64,000 bases of DNA, taken from positions 1,054,001 through 1,118,000 of the forward strand of contig JAZGTN010000098.1 of assembly GCA_037783415.1 (NCBI GenBank), read 5' to 3'. The notes beneath the pieces are model-generated. The model ran no database searches and was not told where the DNA came from. It worked only from the letters and a program-made list of their open reading frames with translations. Shown here in pieces: positions 18,661-30,983 of the stretch. Every line of letters starts with the position of its first letter. Position 1 is the stretch's first letter. Both the position numbers and the translations under genes were made by a program. The DNA comes from Leptasterias polaris (lineage: Eukaryota; Echinodermata; Asteroidea; Forcipulatida; Asteriidae).

Positions 18661-19925
18661 ATTAAGTGTAGCGCACACCGTTCGGATTTAGGTTACCATA
18701 CTGCGCAACTCTTTTTCACTCAGACCTATTGAACACATTAAGTGCACGGTTTTGCTTATGTACTAGGAAAATGTATTTTTGAAAATGTATTTTCCCAAGT
18801 TCTCATACAAACCAATGTTCCCGTTTTCATGTCTTGCCGGTGAAGCCCAGTGGGCATTTTTATAGCGTTTGCCTTGTCCGTGGGTGTGGGTGTGTCTGCA
18901 TAGGCTTACGGAAAGTGGGGGTCTTTTTCACAATGGAACACTCTGGACCCGCAAAATTTAGCTTTGTTCATGGTTCAACTTAGACCCCACGGTTCAACTT
19001 AGACACCACGGATGAATTCTTTAGAAGGCAGATAATAGAGCAATTGCAGCATCCCACAAACTCGATCCGTGGGGTTGTGTGGGTGTGTATGCAATCATTC
19101 TCTGATACAACTAAACAAGGACTTGGCGTATTAAACTCCAAACTGTGTGCGGGTTAGTCTCGGGATACCTGTATCATGAGCCTAGCCTATTGTTTTTGGT
19201 CATCATAGGTCAAACGTTTAGGGGTCATTATGTCTAAAACAAATAAATATTGCCTGAGCAATAACTCGAATGAGATTTATCTTGTCAGCGGGGCATTTTT
19301 GTTTGTCATCACAACATTGTTGTTTTTCCTCAAGCTCAACAACTTGTGTGTTCTTTTAGTCTCAAAAGAAAGACCCCCCCCCCCTTCACATACACACACT
19401 CACTCACACAAAACCTAAATGATTTCTTTTCAAATGAAGATTACAGATCAAAGTTTTCTGATCAATCCAAACCAAAACTAAACCCTCATTATTTATTTAT
19501 TGCATGGATGTAGAGTCCAAAAAGTAGTATACCACTTGCCAGCATCTTATCAAAAACTCAAAAGGACTTATCAGTCATACTCGTCGATCTGATCATGTAA
19601 GACAGACACACGGACTTTCTCTTTTTTTTTGAGGGAAAATGGAAGATAAAGCTGAAGAAGTGGACAAGTCTTCTCAATTGTGTTTTCGACAGCCGCGTGT
19701 TCGCGAAGCGAACAAAGACATCTCAAATGTGTTTGTTGTAAACCTCATGAGTTTATTGCTCCATGATGCAACTAGGGAAGACGTTCTACGAAGTAGATTT
19801 ACCTCCATCAGACATCACACAATATATTGTCATTCAAACTTTAACCTTTTGTTCTTTCTTAATAAAGCTTTAAAGGATTTTCTGCTTCGTTTCAGAGTGT
19901 TGAAATCTCCGATTTGATAATCACA

Positions 19926-22900
19926 ATGAAGATTGTTCTACTATTTGCCGTTTGCTTCGGTCTGGCCAGCGCCATGAGCCCGGGTGAGTTTCAAGGAAAG
20001 CATTATGCAACGTTCCTGGATATTAGTTTTCCTTGATGTCCATTATAGCCCCGTATACTACGGGTTTCCTAAGGTCTCCCTATATGGACACTGGTGATAA
20101 AATTACCAAACGTTTTGTTATCCAACACAATAGTCCACATTCTATCTGAATCCCATTTTTTTATAAACGAGTAAAGCGTGTTTTTCCCCTTGTAAAGTCT
20201 CCCCATGGAGAGTGATGAGGTGGTTGTTGCTACGAAAGCTCATGCATTATTTATTTTTTATTAGAAAATAGAATTAGTTGTTGCAAACTGCTTACCAACC
20301 AAAAGGACCTGTGGTATAAATGCAAAAAATAATAGTGGCCTGACATTTCGACCCTACCTAGCAGAGTCTTTCTCGAAGGCTAAATATTATTTATTAGCTA
20401 GTCTTTAAGTGCTACTACTATTTTACTTTTTTATCTATCAGACTACGGCTATTTTTGTTCAATCAGGACTTCAATAATGTACCTATTATTAGAAGCAACA
20501 TTATAGTAATGTTTGTTGATTTATTTGCCTCAAGGAGCCGACAAGGAAGCACTTCTGGAAGCTTTGAGGGCCGAACTTGGAGAAGGTAACTATTGTCTAG
20601 TATGCTTAATAAAGATCACAATACTGAATAATGAAGCAGCAAAAACAAAAGGCATTAAAAGCAACATTAAAAACCCAACAATAAAGGATAAACACAAATT
20701 GATTGCCACAACATGCTGGCACAAAACAAAAAAATGTGTTGAATTGCTGCTACAGTGTGCAACCTGAGAATAACGAGTCCCCAATTGAAACACTACCCAT
20801 GTCCACACAGCGTTTTATTTTGACATTGTTGAAGGATATGATTTTCTTAAGTGCACAGAAATTAATTAGCCCAATTAATTTCTGTGCACTAAAGAAAATC
20901 ATAACTCGGAGTCAATGATGGGATAATACAGAACACCTGAATTATAGCCCTGACGGTTGTACGTGGTCTGTCTGGCAATAGTAGCGTCAGCAATGCAAAT
21001 AATAAACTGTAGGTGGTGGCAGCAAACATACCAAGTAAAATCTTGAACAGGGAACTTTTAACTCTTGTAACAAGGCAAATATGAACGACCTTCCCACGAA
21101 TCTTTAATTCACCGGGGGACAGGTTCAATCAGAATCCAACAGAGAAAACACGTGTAGGGCTGCTGCCCTAAGAGTTTAAATTAATAAAAAACATTTTTGA
21201 AGTTGACTTTTGTTAGGCTTGCAACTGTTTCTATGTGCCCCAAAATTCTCCGACCTTGCGAAAGAGGGCAGTCTTATTTTGATATGTGTTTTCGTGGCTT
21301 GGTTTACAGGAACCGCAAGATGTAGTGCTGTTATTGTTAAACGAGCCAAATATTTTCATTGGTTTCCAAGCCTTTTTTCAAAAAATGTAAAAAAGAGATG
21401 TAGTAATCTGTTTGTTTGCTCACTGTAAGCACAAATATAACATTTGTAAGACCACGGTGTCGCTAACATTACTTATGCCATAATTGTTCTGAGAAGGTGT
21501 GAACTCTTAAATCGTCAGAATTAATACTGTTGCTGCACTTATCTCATGCATAACTGTATTTCACATTATGTAACTATTTCTATTAATGAAAACAAAACAA
21601 TTGCAAACTCCATGTTCTGTTTATTCTTCTTGATCAGAGCGCAGAGCTTTCCTTGAGGAAGAGGCTGCCGAAAAACGCGCACAAGGTTAGTATAAATCGA
21701 AATTCGAAACCTAAACAAGCTTTGATAATAATCCAAACCAAACTCAAACCCTGTCAGTGCATTTTTAATTTAGTAAACACAAATAATGTTCTTCATAATG
21801 CGATATAGCATTTACATACCATATTAGAGGTTTATCTCCGTGAAGTTGATTTAAACTATTCAATCTAAAATAAATTTCTTCCTTCAGCCGAGGAAGTCGA
21901 AACTGAGGAGCGCAAGATGCTTCTAGAGCAAGAAGCTGCCGAGAAACGTGCACAGGGTGAGTGTATGCGAATTCCAATTTAGTCTATACTAACTATCACG
22001 TGCTTGCCACACTGTTATGCCTTCACCACTGTAGGTCTGTCTTTGTGGGACAGACAGCATCCGTGATGAGTTAATTTTGAATTGTTTGTTTTCCCTTCCA
22101 GCTGAGGAGCAAGAAGCTGCCGAGAAACATGCACAGTATAAGTGCAATATTTCGGTTGTTCGTTGTATTACCGTTAGTGTGTATTGTGCCCCAATTATGT
22201 ATTAAAAATAACAGTAGTTTGAAATACACCCATGGAGCTTCAGTGTGATCGCATCAAGTTTCAAGCTGTCCTATACAGGTGTGAAACCTATTTGACTTTG
22301 AGTCGCACCTAAGTCTATTTCTTTTTCTCAGTTTCTTTTTTTAAACACAGAAAGTTTCTTCATTTCATTTTCAACTCAAAATCGCAATGTTTCAAATAAA
22401 AGAAAAAATCCATCTATAATTTGAGCTAATAAGAAACATCAAAATTGATTGATAATTGACAATGTACTTCATAATCGGATATAGCCTTTATACTATAGGT
22501 CTATATCTGTGAAATTAATTTACAATGTTCAAAGTTAATTAACAATGTTAAAACTGAAATGTTTTGCCTCCTTCAGCTGAGGAAGATGAAACTGAAGAGC
22601 GCAGGGCGTTTCTGGAGCTAGAAGCTGCTGAGAAACGTGCACAGAGTAAGTGTAATTTTTGGGTTTGTCGTTAAACGAGCATCAAAGAATTGTGCCCCGT
22701 TTAAAATCAAAATGACACAGATGGGTTGCAGTATGACGTAGGTCGGCCATCTTTACGGGCAATTTGGAACACACAGTCATGCGTTACGCGTGAGAACAGC
22801 GTGCAACACGCGCACATTTCACACAACTCATTGCATGATTGGTTAGTGAATGACGCGGCTGCGTTAATAATTTGAGCACTTGACGCGCCTGCATGCCAAA

Positions 22901-24342
22901 ATGCGATTTGCCCGTAAAGATGGCGTCTACTGGGAACTATCTATAAGCCCACTGAACTCGAGTGCGATCGTGTGAAGTTTCAAGCAGAACTTTCATCTAC
23001 ACGTGTAAAACCGATTTGACTTTGAATTGCACCTAATTATTCTTCTTCACACCGTTTCCTTTTTTAAACACAGAAAGTTTCTCAACTTCATTTCAACTCA
23101 AAATCGCAATGTTTCAACAACAAATAATCCATCGGTAATTTGAGCTCATAAGTAACATCACAATTTATTGTCATCTTATGAATTTGTTTTGTTTAGACGA
23201 AGGAACCTTCGTTGCAGATGATGAAACCAAGAAAGGTTACCAAGGTTCGTATTTACCGCTTATTTAACTCAATGGGTCAAACTGCGTCTTCTTTACAAAG
23301 TTACCGATAATGAAAGTATGTTGATTTGTTTCACATTTTGACGACTCAAAAGTAACGATTTTTCAAAATTGATATTATTTTTCTTATCTTAAAGACTCGA
23401 GTATTATAATGTAGGCTGTATCGCCCCAAAAACGTTAATTAAGTGGACCATGGTTGTAATTAGTTTTTTGTTATTGTAAACAAATAATAGTTTTTGAAGC
23501 AATTAATATAAATATTCCCCTGACAAGAAATAGGCAGTAACTCTGGGTTTTGTGAAAACTGTTTTTGTTGTTTTGTTCTTAGGGTTTAGTTTGTTCCTTG
23601 TGTTTTTTTATTTGAAGCTGTGCTGTGATTATTTGAATTGTTTACGCGGTACTTGTCTCAAACAATCGTGTTCAAAAGTAAATTTTCTTTTCCTGTTCTG
23701 TTTTCCTCATCCTTTCTTGGCATGTAGATCTTAAGGAGGAACTTATCAAGGCCCTTGAGGAGAAATTGATGCCAGGTGAATCAAACAAAAATGCATTTGA
23801 ATACATTTTGTGAGGGAAATATAGAGAAGGAAATATAGAGAAGGAGCCTAATTTTGAAATATCCTGGTGTGATTTATAGAAACCACGAGATGTATTGTTT
23901 GGTAGATCAAACCCAACTTTTTTAATACTTTACAAGCTTTTCTCAAGACATTACCGATGTACTGTTCTCTATCAACAAATTAGCTGACACTGTTTAAACT
24001 TAAATTTATTTTTTCCTTCAGCTGAGGAAGACGAAACTGAGGAGCGCGAGATGCTCCTGGAGCGAGAAGCTGATGAGAAACGTGCACAGGGTGAGAGTAT
24101 GCTAATTTAATTTAAGTCAAATTTGCTGCTACATGCTTGCCAAACTTTGGATAAGGTCAGTCACACAAACCTTACATATTCATTGCCTTTCAACTAAATA
24201 AGACCACCCCCACCCCCAAAAACGTAGTCTTAATAGGCTACGTAACCAAATGACATGACGTTTGTTGTTATTCTAATGTTTATATTGCCAACTTTGTTTT
24301 AACAAAAATTTGTCCGTTTCTTGTTTTACAGAGGATGATTAA
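19926..24342 (+). CDS. secreted acidic repeat-exon protein, complete copy B
   Basis: Nine exons with GT..AG borders give 156 aa: 19926-19983, 20535-20585, 21638-21685, 21888-21956, 22577-22645, 23197-23244, 23728-23775, 24022-24090 and 24332-24342. Exon 1 is a signal peptide (MKIVLLFAVCFGLASA). All internal borders are phase 1, so every internal exon is a symmetric cassette of 48, 51 or 69 nt. Two module types repeat: a 16-residue helix (ADKEALLEALRAELGE, DLKEELIKALEEKLMP) and a 23-residue unit of AEExETEER..LLE.EAAEKRAQ type. The mature chain has no cysteine, is very acidic, probably helical, and has a KR pair in each long unit that could be a proprotein cleavage site. The product ends EDD-stop. 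I do not recognise the family. A secreted structural or precursor protein is possible; that is inference. Copy A at 406-1931 is its paralogue. Confidence 0.75.
20088..20225. repeat. isolated copy of the 147-bp repeat unit
   Basis: Shares TTATCCAACACAATAGTCC and AGTCTCCCCATGGAGA-like boxes with the array at 16866-17285. It lies in intron 1. Confidence 0.65.
20270..20410 (-). mobile_element. dispersed repeat, possible Penelope-like tail
   Basis: Shares GAATTAGTTGTTGCAAACTG and ACATTTCGACCC..GCAGAGTCTTTCTC with 54631-54790. The reverse complement, of GAAAGACTCTGC..GGTCGAAATGT type, resembles tails of Penelope-like elements known in marine animals. No coding part is present. Confidence 0.5.
20838..20902. 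repeat. near-perfect 30-bp hairpin in intron 2
   Basis: Arms 20838-20867 and 20873-20902 are complementary at 29 of 30 positions with a five-base loop (AGCCC). It could be a tiny MITE or a foldback RNA. Confidence 0.8.
22102..22135 (+). pseudogene. decayed repeat exon in intron of copy B
   Basis: After CCAG, the segment resembles the C-terminal half of the long module (EEQEAAEKHAQ). The normal CAGG/GTGAG border has become CACAGTATAAG. The only usable GT would give a 34-nt exon that breaks the frame, so it is probably skipped. Confidence 0.6.
22744..22924. mobile_element. MITE in intron of copy B
   Basis: Inverted ends GGCCATCTTTACGGGCAA and TTGCCCGTAAAGATGGC enclose about 145 bp of GC-richer sequence with ACGCG-type words. 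It is not present in copy A. Confidence 0.7.
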
Positions 24343-25140
24343 GTCTCCAGTTTGTCTATAAATGCCGGACATTAAGATAAATGGTATGTTTAACATTAAT
24401 CAGATTTAATGTTGGAGTTTTGGAAGTTACATTCATTTGAATTACACCCGCATATTTACTGATTCAGTATAGTTTCGTGTAAAGATGATAGGAAATAATT
24501 ATTTATACTTTTGAGTTGATGGAAAACATTTTAAAGTCAAAATAAACAATTATTTTATGTTTCACTCAGGCGTGATGAGAACTTGGTGCGGGATTGACTT
24601 TAATAATAACACCATCGAAATTATTTGTTTTTACTTCGTACATTTTTTCAAATGTTATTTCGGTCATTTTGTATTTAGACCTTTTCTTGGGTTATCATGA
24701 GCTGTTGATGTAATCCTGTCCTAATTTAACTTTACTTCAGTTTAATTAAATTCAATTTGATTAGTGTCTTTTTGACAGTGTTAAGACTTGTTGCTTCCAA
24801 ATTAACTTTACAAAACTCATTACGGTAGGGCTTTGGGTATCTGAATGAGAAGTTGTTCATAACATTATTGGTCTTAAATCCGTCTCATAGGCCCCTATGT
24901 CTAATTATACTTGCTTAAGTGGCAGCAAACGTGCTTCCCAGAAAGGTTTTCAGCATAGCAAGACTCCATTTGGGTACGCAAGCATTCAGGGGGCTTTCGT
25001 TGCACCAATATTGTTTGTGGAAAGAAAAAAACAGATGTTCAGAGCAAAGATTATTGAGCGCCGAATTCGCAAAAATGGAAACTCAGGCTGAAATGTGCAC
25101 CGGGCAACATCGTCAAGCAGCTCGTTGTACAGTGTTATAT
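24343..25140 (+). repeat. 3' UTR and flank of copy B, duplicated from copy A
   Basis: Includes AATAAA near 24541. It matches 1932-2750. Frames at 24897 and 24919 overlap in different phases and are not conserved with copy A, so they are not called as genes. Confidence 0.6.
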
Positions 25141-27270
25141 GCAACAATGCCATCCAGAATACAAATTATTAATGCGTTTTTTGACGGATGGTATTTGTTA
25201 CTGCTTCGGTTGTTCAATCAGATCACAAGGAAAAGTGGAAATTCAAAAGCAGATGGAACTTTTAAAAGAGATGTTTCACAATATCAACTGTATAATGTGT
25301 AATAAGGGGAAGAAAAAAATTAGTACATCTTTAAAAATCTCTCATTACTTCCGAGAGTATCATGAGGCCCGTACCCGACCGAATCTGGCTTGCAAGATAG
25401 ATCTCACAAAGAGCCATCCCTATTAACTCTAGAATTTCATTCTTGCTGGAACCTTGACAGTGTGTTATGGTAAGAGACAAGGCTACTAATGGAATTTTTC
25501 AAATATATATATCATACCCCCCCCCCCCCTAAAAAAAAACCGCACACAAGAACATTTATTTTGTATTGCAGTATTTATATAATTTTAAAAGACTTTAAAA
25601 CTGAATTTTAAAGGGTGAAACTATAATAACGGAAATAATTGCTTGCTGAAATGGCGCTCGTGCGTAATTAAAGTTCTAACAATAGATAGAGCTCCGGAAC
25701 CTGTAGCGTCCCACATAAACCAAGAGGGATATTATAGAGTACCGAATATGCTCCAGTTTGAAAGTCGACAACCCTAAAAATGTTTAAAAATGCAATGCAA
25801 AGTTTAACTTTGGCATGAATTTGACGTGTAATTTGAAAAGGGTATGATTGCATGCCTTTTTCAATACCTGCACATAATGTTCTTATAGCCGTCTTTTAAA
25901 ATAAATGTGGAAGGGAAGCAACACGTGATGACATGCTTTTGGATCTGGTCGGTGCATGTTAGGTGCATGCATATTCATTAAAAACATCGTGGGTAAAAAC
26001 AACAATCGGGCGCTTTTCAAAATCGGGTGCAGTATTATCTTAACACTTCTCCGGCAATCCCTTGGAAAGGGGAAACAACACGTGAATGCCGGAACGACGA
26101 ACAAACTGGCACATTGGTTTTATGTTTATGAAATGTAATTGTTTAAAATTAAATGTTAAACAATTACAATTGAGATATCATAGTAGAGTAATTTGGGAGA
26201 AAAAAAAACAAAAATGCGAATGGGAATATGCCGCCGGAAAAAAAAACCTAAAGACACACTTTTGTGTATTTTCTCCTTCCCCTGTCTCTCTTTCCTTCCT
26301 TTTGTTATTTTTTCGGGGATCCTCTTTGGGGATCTCCATTCCCCAGAGTAACAGGAAACCATAACGTTTAGACTTGAAACTTTGGACAATTTTGATGTCA
26401 ATGATAACTGTGAAAGTTCAGCCGGAAAGTAAGCGTCGTCGCTGTTGCATGTAATACACATTATAGTGCGTAAAGCATTGAACATACATGTACATATTAG
26501 GCAAAAAATAAAAAAATTAATGTTCAGTTTCCGGTTACGTGCCATTTTAAAATATAGTCGATAGGTCGGAAAGGTTTTTTTTAAGGTTTTTTTTTGCGTT
26601 GATAGGCGAGTGTGAAAAAATACCCTACTTGCCCGAATCAACTCAACCAGAAACTAACAGCGAGAACAGCCAGTGAAAAAAAACTGCTCTGAAATAAATC
26701 AAAGACCTCTTCAGTATACTTTAAACTCACATGAGGTACGCAGGATATGTTTGTGGTTAATATGGAGGTATGATTGTGTCAGATATGTTTCAAATAAATT
26801 TTCTGCTAAAAGGATGCCCCAAATCGTCCGCTTGCGACTTCTGTTGAGTCCACTCGCGTTCATCTGTCGAGCGCAATCAACAGATTTGCACAACGAATTT
26901 GACAAACTCTGTAAGTTTGGCAGCTGAATCTGCTGATTCGGCATACTGTGCGCAATCTGCTGACTGTGCCAACTGGTAGACTGTGCCAACTGGTAGAATG
27001 CGCTCAACGTGCACCGTCGTGTACACACGTGCGCGTCGTTTCGCTGGGTACTTGTACACAAAATCATGAGACTCAATTCACAGAGATATCGGTAAAATGT
27101 CTTGATGTGTTCTGTTTTTTAAGTTCAATTTCGTTAAAAACATGTTAAGTTGGTCAAAGTATATCAGATACATGAGTTTAAAAAAAAACCTGGGGGACAT
27201 TTGATATAGTGTCACACACCCTTCAAAAAGTGGGAGACGCGTCCCCCCGTCCCCCCAGGATTGACGCCCA
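25141..27270. other. 2.1-kb segment in copy B absent from copy A
   Basis: The duplication is interrupted here: copy A passes directly from 2750-2830 to the promoter block. Contents are a poly-C/poly-A junction near 25520, a small hairpin at about 26117-26165, and a terminal stretch (about 27185-27265) with CCTGGGGGAC and GTCCCCCCAGG as inverted ends. Frames of 90-160 aa exist, but none has recognisable motifs. Confidence 0.5.
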
Positions 27271-27289
27271 TGATTTGATATAACTATAT

Positions 27290-27420
27290 AGAAAAAGTTG
27301 TGGGTTTACATTTTTTTGATGAGGGTTGGTGCATGATTTTTCTCTCTTAGTACTGGGCAATCACCAGATCTGGTATATAAGTCTGCTGCCAAACCCAATC
27401 CACATGCAAGATACCGGCCC
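27290..27420 (+). promoter_or_regulatory. TATA promoter block, copy B (donor lost)
   Basis: Same block as 2845-2978. TATATAAG is kept at 27374-27381, but the splice donor after CCGGCCCGG has changed to GATTAG. If the block is a promoter with a first exon, this copy cannot splice at that site. Confidence 0.45.
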
Positions 27421-27671
27421 GGGATTAGACCTAAGCTCTTAACTAAAGCCAAATATCAATATGTGACTTGGCAATTACTTTCGAACTATTCTTATTTTCT
27501 TGCTTCGAATGTCTGATTATAGTGATGCCAAACGGGAACCATTCTCCAGTTACAAATAAGCAGGTATCGTATCTTTGGCGAGAGGGTGGGGGTGAATTAC
27601 ACCACCAGTTGTGAGTACACTTAATTTGACAGATCGATAAAGAATAAAAGAGAACAACACGAGGGTTAAAA

Positions 27672-28680
27672 CAAAAATTCAACAAACAACATTTAGTTAA
27701 AGTTACATTTAGCCTAACTATTTGGTCACGATTTCGAATAGTGAACGAATTGTTTGATTATCTACTGTGGTTTTTTATAAATCTTGAAAACTTGTTTACT
27801 TTAAATCATACGTTTGGTTTTCTTTCTATTACGAATTACGCACCTGTATCATACATTTAAAGGTTTTTGGCTACCTTTAGCATCACCGATCTACATAAGG
27901 GGATGGGGGGACTACACAAGCGCATATTATAAATGTTGCTATGACAAGTTTTGTTTTTCTGCCCCTGTTCTGTACGTAGCAGACATCAGCATGCTGATTC
28001 GAATCGTAGCCATGCCGCCCGCCGCCTTTCCTACAAACTTGTTGACACCCGCATGCGCACTTACTTACTCCTGAATAAACCATGAATATTAATGAGGGTT
28101 GGTTAGGGTTGGTTAGGGTTAGGATTAGGATTTTCAAGGTCTCTTTTTCTCGGGTCAAATATACAGAATAATACACTACACGCGTACATAAGCCTACATG
28201 TGGGCATACAGCGTACACTCATCCTCCATGGTACACTGTCTTAAAGGCTACACGCAATAGGCATGCCTTAGAATAATTCATTTAATGCGCATGCGCGGGT
28301 GTCAAAAAGTTCGTAGGAAAGAAAATCTCGCATGCCGCCGGTCATGTCGGGCGCTAGTTTTCTTGAGGGAGACATTAATGTTTCTACTCAACCACACTTT
28401 GTGTAAATATTGAGACCTGGTGAGAGCGTTTTATTATGGAACACCGTGTAGTGTTTGATTGACCCATGATTTGCTTATTTAGATATTTAGAATCGTATTC
28501 AGGCGTTCCATGAACAAATGTCCGGTTGCCATGGATACCATATCGTTAAGTTCATTCAGTTGCAGTTCACTGGTGTCGAATTTAGTCATTCGTTTGGTTC
28601 GTTGTAAGGGAAATAATTGTGAGTTTTCCTAAACAAAGTTTCGACGCATACAGAAACTGAAACAAACTGATGACTGTATT
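27672..28680 (+). repeat. right part of duplication copy B, degenerate
   Basis: Homologous to 15285-15975. The exon-like segment is broken by an insertion at 28020-28330 and a TAA at the position of a CAA in copy A. The junction near 27672 shows the arrangement without the 12-kb block found in copy A. Confidence 0.75.
28020..28330. mobile_element. MITE with 9-bp target duplication
   Basis: CATGCCGCC flanks both sides (28011-28019 and 28331-28339) and occurs once at 15616-15624 in copy A, which is the empty site. Inner inverted arms begin TTTCCTACAAACTTGTTGAC. The interior holds telomere-like words (GGTTAGGGTT..TTAGGGTTAGG) at about 28098-28125. A 9-bp duplication suggests a Mutator-like origin. 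Confidence 0.8.
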
Positions 28681-29495
28681 CAAAATACTCCAGTTTTACA
28701 ATAAGCCAGTGGCGTAACCAGAGGGCCCTAGCTCATAACCATTGCCCACCCCTTGCCGTCACCCCTTAAATGAGACACAAACTAATTGTTCGATACATTA
28801 TTAAACAAAAACAAAACTGCATGCAATAAGCCTACACCAGATTAATTAGCTACCGTGTGTTTTGTAGGTCCGTTTTGGTTAAAAGAAACTACAAAATAGC
28901 CGTGATGTCGCCGATCAAAGTGCTGGAAAATGTGTTCGTATTGTTCCTATTTTATGTACAGTATTTCTTATCTGAAATAATAATGACAGATAGATGTTGC
29001 TGCAGAAGCCACGGTCCAAAGTACACAACGGCCTATACTCCTGATAGTAATACCTTGTACAATGGCATTGTTATAACTCAAGGTCGCCCTTTGTTATTAA
29101 TATTAGACATTATAAATTTTTTCAAAGCGTTTATCGACGGGTGAGCGCTTATCACTTATAACATTAGGTATATACTGCTCTATCAATCAGAACGGGCCAC
29201 AAGAGGGGCTGGAGGCGCTGCAGCGTATTCTGCATCAGCCAACCATGTCAGAAACACTTTGGCAAGTCCTTTCACTTAACGACAAGTGTATGTTATATTA
29301 TTATAAATGTTTTCACAATTTTGCTTATGAGCAGTTTTTACTCTTAAACCCTTAAATAATCCACAAACTAACACAACTACAGTGTATATACATGCATTCT
29401 TTAATCAATATAATATTTGATGGATAGCTCCACCATAAATGTTTGTTTTATAAGCTATTAATTTTACAGTATATTTTTTTGAATTGTGTATATAT
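28681..29495. other. no gene supported
   Basis: A 95-codon frame at 28857-29144 has a hydrophobic stretch and a CCC run, but no splice, homology or repeat support. Confidence 0.35.
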
Positions 29496-29965
29496 ATAAT
29501 AATTTATTGATTTTTATATTGCGCTCTCTCCAGGACCAGCCTGTTCGAGGGCGCATAACAGTAAAAATGGCATAAGAAAATTACATACATGTAGTAAACA
29601 GTTTAAGAAAAGTACACCAGTAAATATAAGCAAAATAGATTTACAAAGCCTTACAGGCAAAAAAGGTGCATGAACACCATAAAACAATAAAAGCTGTAAA
29701 AACAATACAACTTTGGTACAAGAAAGCATTTAAAAAGTTTACAAACAAATATAAACCATAAAAACCGACAGATACAAAACTCACTGCACATTACCGAAGG
29801 CTTTCTTAAAAAGGGAAGTTTTAAGTTGAGATTTAAAAAGACTTTGTGAATGCAGTTTACGAATGTGTGAAGGCAAGTTGTTCCATAGATTATATATACA
29901 TATGTTTTCTTTATTAAGGGACGTTTTAGAGGTCAATCGTGTTACACCCGGGTTTTCCCTTCCAC
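29496..29965 (-). mobile_element. 3' end of a CR1/L2-type LINE
   Basis: On the minus strand, a frame reads WNNLPSHIRKLHSQSLFKSQ and continues to a stop about 45 nt later. This resembles the usual C-terminus of CR1/L2-like reverse transcriptase proteins. It is followed by a 3' UTR ending in a GCGCAATATAAA-type tail. Truncated at the 5' end. Confidence 0.65.
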
Positions 29966-30983
29966 CCAGCCACTTGTTTTCTCTCTTTTTAGTTTCTTTT
30001 TAAATTAGTTTTAATCTGAAGGCCCATTGGAACCTAATTCTTCATGCACAATGTTGTCACTATTATACACAATTCTGACAGCGTATTATTGGTTCGTTCC
30101 TGTGACTCACCTGAAAAACCTGACCGTACGAGTAGACTTTAGAACTATGACCTCACCGTACGGGATAGAGTTTGTACTGCTTCAATGTGGAATGGTTTAC
30201 TGTCAATACGAGCTGTGCCAAATAATGTGGACACATATTTTTTAGTATAACTCACTATTAAAAATGCATTGTTTGATGATTGATTTGTAAATATTTTGTG
30301 TTGTGCCTGAGGACATGTATTTCAATAAACTTACAATTAACACCGGTGTACAACCAACGGTCATGTAGTCAAAGCACGTCTGGATGTGCTGATTTTCGAC
30401 TTGGCAAATCCAAGGGGTGGGGTGACAAATTATATACTCAATCATGTCAGTATTTCTGACAGATGTTGCACACTGGTGTCGCGTGTATAAAAAACAAGCT
30501 TTATAGAACATTTACCATGTCAATAGCGTATCATACCTTCGCATTAGCGATGCCTGTATATACATGCGCTTTAACGGACGATGTTTTTGAAATTAGTAGC
30601 CTTCATTATTTATGCGATAATGACATGCTACTTGCTAGCCGAATACATTGACACCGATCACAGTTCGGTAGCATTGATAATAATTCGCCCTGCACGAGGT
30701 CAGTCCTCCAAATACAAAACACCGATAAAAGGTTTAGTAGTGGACGTGTATTTTGGATGCTGCGTTTTTCATACTAGAACAAAGGTTACAACGCAGTGAG
30801 CAATACAGGATGCGTTCATTATCCATGTGATCGGAATGGTGGCGTGCATGACGTGTTACTACTGCAAGGAATACTGGAAAATACTGTACAGTACAGACGA
30901 GTGTGTGGCCAAAAACATGAGTTATGATAGCCAAGACTCTCGCATCATACTCTGTAACCTATCGCTGAGTGTAGGAAATTGCG
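29966..30983. other. upstream region of the GT31 gene
   Basis: No coding exon is recognised. Open frames at 30463-30799 are short and unsupported. Confidence 0.4.

Noticed and set aside
26156..26641. 161-codon minus-strand frame
   Set aside because: Low-complexity Lys/Phe-rich peptide from A/T runs, no motif, inside a segment specific to one copy of the duplication.
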